This document shows, piece after piece, positions 1-6,869 of a stretch of 8,790 nucleotides of DNA (its first letter is position 1; every line of letters begins with the position of its first letter). Position numbers and translations under genes: made by a program. This DNA comes from UBA3775 sp964625275 (GTDB taxonomy: Bacteria > Bacillota > Clostridia > Lachnospirales > Lachnospiraceae): contig CAZVBH010000088.1 in assembly GCA_964625275.1 (NCBI GenBank), forward strand, positions 1 through 8,790, read 5' to 3'. Below the pieces are notes generated by a model that saw only the letters and a program-made list of their open reading frames with translations, did no database searches and was not told where the DNA came from.

Positions 1-1132
1 TTACATCAGGATGATTGGTTCTCCAAAAGCTTACACAATTAAGAAGTCCGTCAATTCCCATATCATAGGCATGATTTGATGCATGAAGCACAACATTAAA
101 GCCCACATCCGCGAGCGCATCACCAATTGCAGTAGGTGAGTTAAACAGAGGATAAGACTGTAGTCCGAGGTCATCTCCTCCGAGTATTGTTTCCTGATTA
201 ATAACCTTTAGGTCTGCTTCTTCAAGATACGAAGCAATATTATCATAAAGGAAGGTATAATCATGGGTTCCATCGTCCTGAAGTCCCGAATTATATACTC
301 CTGCATGAATCAAATCATCACCACAGGCAAATATCTTTGCCTCGGTCGGTTCTATGGTTGGTGTCGGTGTTGCTGTAGGTTCCGCAGTTACAGCGGCAGC
401 TCCATCACCCCCGGAATTGCCAGAGGAGCCATTTGAAGAATCACTATTATTTGAAGCTGTACCGGTAACGGTCGTATTATTTTTTGCCGACTGATTACCT
501 GTGCCGGCCTTTAATTTAATAACAGCATAGGTCACTCCAATTATTAAAAAAATCGCAATCAGACTGATTCCAATAAGTAAAACCATATTTCTTGATTTTA
601 CCATTTTATTTCTTTTTCTTCTTAAATCCATTTCTTGACTGCTTCTTGCATTATTTCGAGCAGAGCTCCTGTTTGCATTTGAGGCAGAGCTCCTAGTCCT
701 ATTACTGCCGGTTGTACCAGCTCCGGTTCGCCTGGTGGTACTTCCACCTGCCACAGTGCTTCGTCTGGTCGTGCTTCCACCTGACGTAGTGTTACGTCTG
801 GTTGCACTTCCACCTGCTGCATTAGTTTTTCTAGCTATACTTCCACTTGTAGTAGTATTTCTTCTGGTTGTGCTTCCACTCGCCACATTACTTCTTCCGG
901 CTGTGCTTCCACCTGTCGTAGCGTTACGTCTGGTTGCATTCCCTCCCTCAGCAGAGCTTCGTCTGGTCGTGCTTCCACTCGCCACATTACTTCTTCCGGC
1001 TGCACCATTATTTCTGGCAGCTGTACCATTTCTTCTTGTAGCAGTGCTATTTTTTGTGGTTCTGGAGGCAGTGCCTTCAGTCATTGTATTTTTACTTTTT
1101 CTTTTATTTAATTCAAAATCATCTTCGTACAT
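1..1132 (-). CDS. CapA-family membrane-anchored protein (3' end missing)
   Basis: I read 377 codons with no stop before the left edge, so the C-terminus is missing. Layout: a basic cytoplasmic region (about 11-182) with nine 11-residue repeats at 46-144, one transmembrane helix (183-205), a Ser/Gly/Asn-rich then Pro/Thr-rich linker (210-264), then the start of a CapA domain. Metallophosphatase-like CapA motifs are visible: GDDLIH at 271-276, INQET at 311-315 and SNHAYDMG at 352-359. CapA proteins are linked to poly-gamma-glutamate or other surface polymers, but many members have no known substrate. With no signal peptidase site seen, the domain should sit outside the membrane on a tether. The ATG follows the ybaK stop (TGA) by 2 nt. 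An in-frame ATG at 1138-1136 overlaps that stop. GAGG at 1146-1143 lies 4 nt from the upstream ATG and 10 nt from the downstream one, so the exact start is uncertain. Confidence 0.86.
   Translation of the reverse strand, partial: MYEDDFELNKRKSKNTMTEGTASRTTKNSTATRRNGTAARNNGAAGRSNVASGSTTRRSSAEGGNATRRNATTGGSTAGRSNVASGSTTRRNTTTSGSIARKTNAAGGSATRRNTTSGGSTTRRSTVAGGSTTRRTGAGTTGSNRTRSSASNANRSSARNNARSSQEMDLRRKRNKMVKSRNMVLLIGISLIAIFLIIGVTYAVIKLKAGTGNQSAKNNTTVTGTASNNSDSSNGSSGNSGGDGAAAVTAEPTATPTPTIEPTEAKIFACGDDLIHAGVYNSGLQDDGTHDYTFLYDNIASYLEEADLKVINQETILGGDDLGLQSYPLFNSPTAIGDALADVGFNVVLHASNHAYDMGIDGLLNCVSFWRTNHPDV
701..997 (-). repeat. Nine 33-bp in-frame tandem repeats (11-residue units) in the CapA-like gene
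   Basis: Arg pairs (or GR/RK) recur every 11 residues at 46, 57, 68, 79, 90, 101, 112, 123 and 134 of the CapA-like protein. The loose consensus is RRxxxxGGSTT. Examples are GRSNVASGSTT (units 1 and 4, identical), RRNTTSGGSTT and RRSTVAGGSTT. At DNA level, 870-903 is identical to 969-1002, an offset of 99 bp or three units. The segment has one acidic residue between residues 20 and 165. Other frames across it stay open because of the repeat and give artefactual Val/Leu/Pro-rich reading frames. Confidence 0.92.
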
Positions 1133-1134
1133 TA

Positions 1135-1623
1135 TCATACTTCCTCGTTATCATCCGTAACTATTATGTCTCCCGTTGTGAACCTTATAACCTTTCCCAA
1201 CTCAGCATACGGAACCTCTACCTGATATCCAATTTTTCCTGCAGAGAAAAATATGGAATCAAAACCGGCTGCACTTTCATGAATTACTGTTGTAAAAAAT
1301 TTCTTCATTCCTATTGGAGAACAACCACCATGAACATAGCCCGTAAGTGGGAGTAAGTCCTTTTGCTTAAGCATTGCTATTGATTTTTCTCCTACCGCCT
1401 TAGCAGCTTTTTTTAAATCCAATTCTTCTGCGACCGGAATAACGAAAACATAATTTTTGCCGGTTTTTCCGGTTGTAACCAGGGTTTTAAAAACCTGAGC
1501 CGGATTCTGACCAAGTATTGCTGCGACCTCGGTACCTACGGTTGTGCCTGATGAAGAATAATCATAGGCTTTATAATTTATTTTTTTAGAGTCCAAGACT
1601 CTCATTACATTTGTTTTTTCCAT
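1135..1623 (-). CDS. ybaK: Cys-tRNA(Pro)/Cys-tRNA(Cys) deacylase, YbaK/EbsC family
   Basis: The 162-residue protein matches YbaK, a cytoplasmic trans-editing enzyme that hydrolyses cysteine from mischarged Cys-tRNA(Pro), in length and motifs. It has VFKTLV around Lys46 (the lysine known to be essential in characterised YbaK is at the same position), GGCSPIGMKK at 99-108 and SAGKIGYQVEV at 127-137. A GTG six bases upstream (1629-1627) is in frame but would overlap the ribosome binding site. The ATG at 1623 has GAGG (1634-1631) 7 nt upstream, so I chose it. The gene has its own promoter just upstream, with a leader of only about 14 nt, and its last codons contain the ribosome binding site of the CapA-like gene. 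There is no obvious functional link between tRNA editing and CapA, so the pairing may be only positional. Confidence 0.94.
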   Translation of the reverse strand: MEKTNVMRVLDSKKINYKAYDYSSSGTTVGTEVAAILGQNPAQVFKTLVTTGKTGKNYVFVIPVAEELDLKKAAKAVGEKSIAMLKQKDLLPLTGYVHGGCSPIGMKKFFTTVIHESAAGFDSIFFSAGKIGYQVEVPYAELGKVIRFTTGDIIVTDDNEEV

Positions 1624-1643
1624 TCGCACACCTCAACCAGTTT

Positions 1644-1672
1644 AGTATACTCTATAAGCTTTCGTTTTGCAA
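1644..1672 (-). promoter_or_regulatory. Sigma-A promoter for ybaK and the CapA-like gene
   Basis: Reading the minus strand, TTGCAA (1672-1667) is followed after exactly 17 nt by TATACT (1649-1644). The predicted transcription start is near 1637, which leaves about 14 nt before the ybaK ATG, just enough for its GAGG. It lies in the gap after the acyltransferase gene, so ybaK can be expressed independently of the polysaccharide operon. Read-through from that operon is also possible because no convincing terminator lies between 1713 and 1672. Confidence 0.72.
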
Positions 1673-1712
1673 TCATGTACTTTCAAATCAATTATTAATT
1701 TATGAAGAATCA

Positions 1713-2795
1713 TTAGGTTTTCGCATTAATCATATCACAAAGCTTTTTAATCCATTCATCATATTTTATTATCTTTTTGAAAACTTCAAGTAAAACTGAT
1801 GTAACTAAAGAGATCAACAGCAGCACAAAAACAACAATTGTTACATGAGGAAATGAATATATAAAATCCTTCAAATAATACTGTCTATAGAACGTGTGTA
1901 TTAAAAATATATTCATTGAATGCTTTCCTATAAAATACAATATCTTTTTTATTAACGGCAGGTCTGTTATAAATTCCACAAAGAACAAAATAAATACGAA
2001 GGGAATCAACCCCCATCTCAATTCACAATAAGTTACAGCTGAAGTTTGAGTATAAAGCAAATAACAAATATATAGCACACCAATCATAATTATAAACTTA
2101 AGTACTTTTTTTATTCCGGTATTCCATATTTGCAACCATCTATTTACTAAATCATATTTAAAAGCAATCATACCTATAATAAAAGCCGAAAAAAATGATG
2201 CGAAATTACTTTTACCTAAAATATCAGCATTTAAAATTCGTGGCAAAATTATTACTGTAATTAACACAAGCCATAAATTTTCTTGAAACTTTGCCAATAA
2301 AGGTACCATTACAATGAATACAATTGCAATGCTCATATACCACCAGGTTCCACACAAAGTTGGTGTATTAAACAATGAAGACAATCCCAAAAAATCAGTT
2401 ATCAAATAGACTGTTCCTTTTATGAATTCAACATTTCTATAATAAACATCGCTAACTCTTCCATCTATAATTTGACATACAATCATTGATAATGCTGAAA
2501 TAATCCAAAAACCACCAAGAGTTTTAATAATTCTGGAATATACCCATTTAGAAGCATTTATATTTTTTCGATTATAACTCATCAAAAGTCCATAGCCCGA
2601 AATAAATGCAAATATAGCAACACAAATTTTTCCCATGTTACAAATTTTTGCAATAGTTTCAATATTAAACGGCCACGAACTAACAGAATAGTTTTCAAAT
2701 CTATCTACCGTCATAAAGCAATGATGAAACATCATTATTATGATTGCAATCCCTTTCAAGGCCATCGAACTGTTTTTATCATATTTAGTAGTCAT
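1713..2795 (-). CDS. Acyltransferase-3 family membrane protein (polysaccharide O-acyltransferase)
   Basis: The 360-residue hydrophobic protein has about ten predicted membrane helices (near 13-29, 55-72, 92-112, 150-167, 173-187, 198-212, 231-249, 262-277, 285-300 and 318-337). Acyltransferase-3 hallmarks are present: the His pair in MMFHHCF (24-25) in the first helix, FISGYG (64-69), GTWWYMS (149-155) and GKHSMNIFLIHTF (290-302). Such proteins move acetyl or other acyl groups across the membrane onto sugars of surface glycans. It is full length for the family. It ends the polysaccharide operon, starting 19 nt after the TagF-like gene behind an AGGGGAG site 4 nt from the ATG. The later in-frame Met11 has no better site. 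Its base composition looks more AT-rich than the upstream genes. The acyl group and acceptor cannot be read from sequence; the partner genes suggest a phosphoglycan. Confidence 0.9.
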   Translation of the reverse strand: MTTKYDKNSSMALKGIAIIIMMFHHCFMTVDRFENYSVSSWPFNIETIAKICNMGKICVAIFAFISGYGLLMSYNRKNINASKWVYSRIIKTLGGFWIISALSMIVCQIIDGRVSDVYYRNVEFIKGTVYLITDFLGLSSLFNTPTLCGTWWYMSIAIVFIVMVPLLAKFQENLWLVLITVIILPRILNADILGKSNFASFFSAFIIGMIAFKYDLVNRWLQIWNTGIKKVLKFIIMIGVLYICYLLYTQTSAVTYCELRWGLIPFVFILFFVEFITDLPLIKKILYFIGKHSMNIFLIHTFYRQYYLKDFIYSFPHVTIVVFVLLLISLVTSVLLEVFKKIIKYDEWIKKLCDMINAKT

Positions 2796-2814
2796 AGAAC
2801 TCCCCTTAAGTCAA

Positions 2815-5283
2815 TCACAACAATTTGTCTAATACTCTTTCTGAACTATTTTTATCTGAAAAGGCAAAGGTTTTATCAATTCTAGCACGATATTCATCGT
2901 CAATTTTACAGCCTGACTCTATCATACTCTTAATTGTATCAATTGTGGTTTTTACATCAAGGCATACAGGTCCAAACCCATCACGTTCGTAGTCAAAGTA
3001 TCCTTCTGTATAAGAATGTGAGCCATTGAAGAAATCATCTCTGTCAAAATGACAGTAAACTATAGGCTTTCTTAAATAGGCAAAATCAAAGGCTACGGAG
3101 GAATAATCTGTGACCATTATGTCTGTCTCTGCAAAAATATCCCTGTAAGTCTTTTCTGCATCAACAAATATAACATCCTTATGCTTTTTAAAGCAGCCGG
3201 AGACATATGGCGCAATATTAGGATGTGGCATGAAGCACAGGGTGTAGCCCTTAGCTTTACAATATCCAATAAATTCTTCATTATTTAAAAGCTTATTATA
3301 AAATTTAACGTACTCACTGCTGTCAAAATTATCACCTTTAAGCCAAATTGAGGTTACAGGATCCGAGCCTGCCATAAGAGATTTTCTCCATGTAGGCATG
3401 ATGGTAATATACTTTCTTTCATCATGATAAAGAAGATCAAATCTAGGCATACCTGTCAGCCAAATTCTGTCAGGAGTATAATAATAATCATACTCCATCA
3501 TTGAATCAAATTCCTGCTTTGTTGAAGTAATAAGTCCATAAATATTTCGGTTGTACTTGTTCAACCATGCTGACTGATTATCCTTAGTTATACCATGCTG
3601 TAGGAATACAAACTTGCTATCCTGCAGCAATGGTCTGTAAAACTTTTGCTTTCCTTTAAACGGATTTACTACCGGATCATTTCCCTGTGACGAAATAACA
3701 TATTCACTCAGTAAATGCATAAGCTTGTGTCTTAAAGACATCGGTTCTATAAGCTTGCCATACTTCTTAACGCGAGCAGCATCCGGACAATTTTTCTGAA
3801 TAACAAAATAGTACTTAACATCCTTAAGCTTATTTTTATTATCTGACAAATATTTAAAGAAAGCTTCTCCGTTATCATCACCTCTATTTATTCTGTCAGA
3901 TATGAGCCAAATTCTGTTTTTACTATGCTTTTTCACAAATTTTACAAGCTTGTAATTAAATATGGTTTTAATCGCATCCTTAAAATCGGCTGTCCTAAGC
4001 TCTGCTTCAAAGGCCTTTTCGCAAGCCTTTATAGCCTTCTCCGATTCTTTTGAAAGCATAAGACTCGCTGTAGAATTATCAGCAGTCAAAATCCATCCTT
4101 TATTCACATAAAAAACAGTATTACTATCATTATACAATGGAGTGAATTTATTAAATCTAAGATTGGTTTTTATAATTGACATTCCACAAACTTCAGATAC
4201 AAATGATATTTTCACCTTATCTGCATGTGGAATCGGAATTTTTGAGCAAAATCCAATTCTTGGAATTACAGTTTTTCCATTCCAAAATTGGCTCATACAT
4301 TTTTCCATTTCAGTTATAGGAAGCTTTTGTCCATTAACATAGGCCCAAAACTTTGGTTTGTTTTCAGCCTCTAAGTAAGGAACTGAACCTTCAATTTCTA
4401 TATAATCCTCTTCTACCTTGATAAACTGAAAGGTGATAGGAAGATTTCCTTCTGAGGTTAAGTATTTTGAATCGTGAAAATAAAGGATATCTCCATTTTC
4501 AACTAATCTTTTTAATTTAGTACTATTTTTTTCTTTTAGGAAAAATAGTTTTTCTGAAGCTGTAAATTTAGAAAACTGCATAATTGAGTCTTCATTAACC
4601 AATTCCAAAAATGCATAAGTATCCTTTAAAAGCTGAAGCTCTCTTTCACTTCCCATTTTATAAACCAAATCTTTAAGAATGGCAAAATAAGAAACGACCA
4701 AATTTCTTTCCCAGTTAAAGCCACCTGTTTCACCATTATCCTTGGCAAGCTTGTAGATTACATTATTAACAAAAGTAACTACAGCCTCATTATTTTCAAA
4801 TTGCTTTTCTCTTTCTAAAGAAAATGTGGTAAACTTTCCGGATACTCCATCTGTAACAGCTATAGTAGCTTTGTTATCAAGTATTTTAAAAATTGCTTCC
4901 TTTAGCTGCCAAAATAAAGTGGTGCTGTAAAGCTTTAAATTTTTTAAGGCTTCTTTTTTAAAAACATAAGTACAGTGATTTTCAATATTTTTATAGATGT
5001 TGTCAATATTTACTATTGCCCTACCTCCTATTGTATTAGGTATTTTATAAATATCTTCGAGCATCTCTGCTTCGGACCATTGACCTTCTAATAAGCATCC
5101 GCTTTCAAAAAAAACAATATAATCTCCGGAAGCCTGATTTATAATCTTTTCAAGTGATGCACCTTCAGGCTGTTTGATAATTTCAGACACTGCACCGGGA
5201 TTTAAAAAAGACTGATTAATGCTATCAATAGTCAGCTTATCTGTTTCGTTATTTGTTGAATGAATAAAAAATGTTATTTTCAA
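2815..5283 (-). CDS. TagF-like glycerophosphotransferase with a degenerate N-terminal GT-A domain
   Basis: With a TTG start at 5283 the protein has 822 residues. AGGAG (5295-5291) sits 7 nt upstream of the TTG, the same spacing as in the first gene of the operon. A GTG at 5331 would be longer but overlaps the previous gene by 28 bp and has no clear site. Domains: a GT-A-like fold at about 1-150, where ASGDYIVFFESG (51-62) resembles the DxD segment but lacks the metal-binding aspartates; a helical linker (165-265); a beta-rich segment (about 280-410); and a CDP-glycerol glycerophosphotransferase domain (454-822). The last has SDRINRGDDNG (462-472), QHGITKD with His563, PTWR (630-633), PHP with His687, TDYSSVAFDFAYL (725-737) and RIDKTFAF (801-808). 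The family transfers phosphoglycerol (or phosphoribitol) from a CDP donor to a membrane-linked polymer at the inner face of the membrane. The exact donor is unknown. It is paralogous to the preceding gene. Confidence 0.9.
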   Translation of the reverse strand: MKITFFIHSTNNETDKLTIDSINQSFLNPGAVSEIIKQPEGASLEKIINQASGDYIVFFESGCLLEGQWSEAEMLEDIYKIPNTIGGRAIVNIDNIYKNIENHCTYVFKKEALKNLKLYSTTLFWQLKEAIFKILDNKATIAVTDGVSGKFTTFSLEREKQFENNEAVVTFVNNVIYKLAKDNGETGGFNWERNLVVSYFAILKDLVYKMGSERELQLLKDTYAFLELVNEDSIMQFSKFTASEKLFFLKEKNSTKLKRLVENGDILYFHDSKYLTSEGNLPITFQFIKVEEDYIEIEGSVPYLEAENKPKFWAYVNGQKLPITEMEKCMSQFWNGKTVIPRIGFCSKIPIPHADKVKISFVSEVCGMSIIKTNLRFNKFTPLYNDSNTVFYVNKGWILTADNSTASLMLSKESEKAIKACEKAFEAELRTADFKDAIKTIFNYKLVKFVKKHSKNRIWLISDRINRGDDNGEAFFKYLSDNKNKLKDVKYYFVIQKNCPDAARVKKYGKLIEPMSLRHKLMHLLSEYVISSQGNDPVVNPFKGKQKFYRPLLQDSKFVFLQHGITKDNQSAWLNKYNRNIYGLITSTKQEFDSMMEYDYYYTPDRIWLTGMPRFDLLYHDERKYITIMPTWRKSLMAGSDPVTSIWLKGDNFDSSEYVKFYNKLLNNEEFIGYCKAKGYTLCFMPHPNIAPYVSGCFKKHKDVIFVDAEKTYRDIFAETDIMVTDYSSVAFDFAYLRKPIVYCHFDRDDFFNGSHSYTEGYFDYERDGFGPVCLDVKTTIDTIKSMIESGCKIDDEYRARIDKTFAFSDKNSSERVLDKLL

Positions 5284-5290
5284 GTCATTT

Positions 5291-5295
5291 CTCCT
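5291..5295 (-). promoter_or_regulatory. Ribosome binding site that fixes a TTG start
   Basis: The minus strand reads TAGGAG, then AAATGAC, then TTG. The ATG inside the spacer opens a frame that closes two codons later (ATG ACT TGA), so it is not the gene start. Choosing the TTG gives a 20-nt gap to the upstream stop, matching the 15 and 19 nt gaps elsewhere in the operon. Confidence 0.8.
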
Positions 5296-5303
5296 ACATA
5301 TTA

Positions 5304-6854
5304 TTATATAAGTTCCATTATCTGCTGCCACACTCTGTTGCAGTTATTTTTATCGTGAAAAGCAAAGGTCTTATCTATTCTTTCCCTATACATGGGTTTC
5401 AATTCACAATTATTTGCCAAATAAAAGGACAAATTAGTTTTTAACTGGCTTAAATCATTTATAACTTCACCAAAACCATCGGTTTCATAATTAAAATAGC
5501 CTTTTTTATACATATGAGTGCCACTAAAAAATTCATCGGCATCCATTTGCAAATACATAACAGGTTTATAAAGATAAGCAAAATCAAAGGCTACTGATGA
5601 ATAATCCGTAAGCAGAATGCTGCTTTCAGAAAAAATTTCATTATATGATTTTGAATATGGCAACAGCCTTATCCTTCTATCACACTTTTCTTCCAAATAA
5701 GGTCTAAGTGCTTCAGCACATGGATGAAACATAAACTGAAGCTGATAACCATATTTTGAAGCTATATCACAAATTTCAGGGCTGCAAAGCAGGGCTTCTA
5801 AAATTTTTACATAGGTCGTATTTTCAAAGCCTGATTTAAGTGGTCTGTCTCCGTTTTTTTGAAGATTTTCCACCAAATAATTTCTCCAGGTAAGCGCAAT
5901 AGTAATGATTTTTTCCGGCTTGCTTTCAAGACGATCATATCTTGGGAAGCCTGTCAGCTTAACCTGTCTGTTGTCATAGCCATAATCGCCCTCTGTAAAA
6001 GAGCGATATTCAAAGTTAGTTGCAGTAATCAGGCGACTTATATTTTTATTCGCCATGTTTAGCCAGCCAGACAAATCGTCCTTAGTGATGCCATGCTGCA
6101 AAAATACATATTTTGTATTATAGCTTAAATCCTTAAAGCCTTCAGTATAGCCCTTATATGGTCTAAAAATCCAATCCTCTCCTTGAGATGATACCATTAT
6201 AGCACCCTTCCAATAAAGCTGTTTGTATTTCCAGCCATTAGGCTTAATGACTTTTCCATAATTTTTCAGTCTGGCAGCGGTTTCACTATTTTTATTTACT
6301 GCAAAAAAGACATCTGCTTCAGCTTTATGATTATTTAAAGCATAAAGAAACATCTCTTCACCATTGTCTCCACCTTTATTAATTCTGTCAGAGAAAATAA
6401 TTATCGGCTTCTTTTTGTTTTTCCTATAATTATAGTAAAAAATATAATATATTGTACGTAAAATCAACGCCCTGGCTTCAACCCTTCCATGTAAGGCAAA
6501 ATAATTTCCCCACAATCTCATTTCCAGCTTGAAGTGGCTTGCTTTTGAATATCTGATTACTTCAATGCCACCGGTGGTTCTTAATATAATCCAATCTCCG
6601 ATTATTGCGTACGATTTTGAAAACCGTTCACTAAGTGGAAAGCATTTACTAAAATAAAACTGTGGATTACCATCAGCTCTTACAATAAAATATCCGGATT
6701 TTAAATCACTAGCCGTAGGATACTTTACAAGCTTACTCAGATAATTGGACTTATAGGCTTCTTTATAACCCTCTATCAAAAAGCCCTCCTGAGTCAATGA
6801 TATATTAACCAAGGTGTCAAATTCAATTTTATTATTTATTGCGTCACTGTTCAT
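5304..6854 (-). CDS. TagF-like glycerophosphotransferase, short form in frame with the upstream glycosyltransferase
   Basis: The 516-residue protein has a beta-rich N-terminal segment (about 10-125) and a CDP-glycerol glycerophosphotransferase domain (148-516). Motifs: SDRINKGGDNGEE (155-167), QHGITKDD with His254, LTWR (321-324, where the paralogue has PTWR), FHP with His377, TDYSSVAFDFAYL (416-428) and RIDKTFAF (492-499). The two family histidines and the DYSS segment are intact, so it looks catalytically competent. It should add phosphoglycerol-type units to a membrane-linked glycan. Its first residues line up with the middle of the 822-residue paralogue, so on its own it lacks the N-terminal domain. 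No Shine-Dalgarno is visible before the ATG, and the frame continues upstream through five codons to the TAG that ends the glycosyltransferase. It is therefore either translated by reinitiation, made by stop read-through, or is the distal half of a gene split by a nonsense mutation. Confidence 0.88.
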   Translation of the reverse strand: MNSDAINNKIEFDTLVNISLTQEGFLIEGYKEAYKSNYLSKLVKYPTASDLKSGYFIVRADGNPQFYFSKCFPLSERFSKSYAIIGDWIILRTTGGIEVIRYSKASHFKLEMRLWGNYFALHGRVEARALILRTIYYIFYYNYRKNKKKPIIIFSDRINKGGDNGEEMFLYALNNHKAEADVFFAVNKNSETAARLKNYGKVIKPNGWKYKQLYWKGAIMVSSQGEDWIFRPYKGYTEGFKDLSYNTKYVFLQHGITKDDLSGWLNMANKNISRLITATNFEYRSFTEGDYGYDNRQVKLTGFPRYDRLESKPEKIITIALTWRNYLVENLQKNGDRPLKSGFENTTYVKILEALLCSPEICDIASKYGYQLQFMFHPCAEALRPYLEEKCDRRIRLLPYSKSYNEIFSESSILLTDYSSVAFDFAYLYKPVMYLQMDADEFFSGTHMYKKGYFNYETDGFGEVINDLSQLKTNLSFYLANNCELKPMYRERIDKTFAFHDKNNCNRVWQQIMELI

Positions 6855-6869
6855 AATATTATTGCAAAT

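Noticed and set aside
701..997. CRISPR-like 33-bp periodicity
   Set aside because: The units are adjacent and diverged, have no unique spacers, and keep an open reading frame, so this is a coding tandem repeat.
622..1029. Two minus-strand frames (622-822 and 835-1029) with repeated Gln/Val/Glu/Pro patterns
   Set aside because: These are shifted-frame readings of the same tandem repeat inside the CapA-like gene.
735..1160. Plus-strand 141-codon frame rich in Val, Leu and Pro with an 11-residue period
   Set aside because: It is the antisense reading of the 33-bp repeats in the CapA-like gene. It has no ribosome binding site, and the opposite strand encodes a coherent membrane-anchored CapA protein.
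1673..1712. Possible terminator after the acyltransferase gene
   Set aside because: Only a weak AT-only stem (around AAATTAATAATTGATTT) is visible, with a tight loop and no following T run. I would not call a terminator here.
4142..4342. Plus-strand 66-codon frame, and similar ones at 1054-1356, 1611-1793, 5859-6062, 6910-7122 and 7195-7434
   Set aside because: Each lies mostly opposite a well-supported minus-strand gene, and none shows a recognisable domain.
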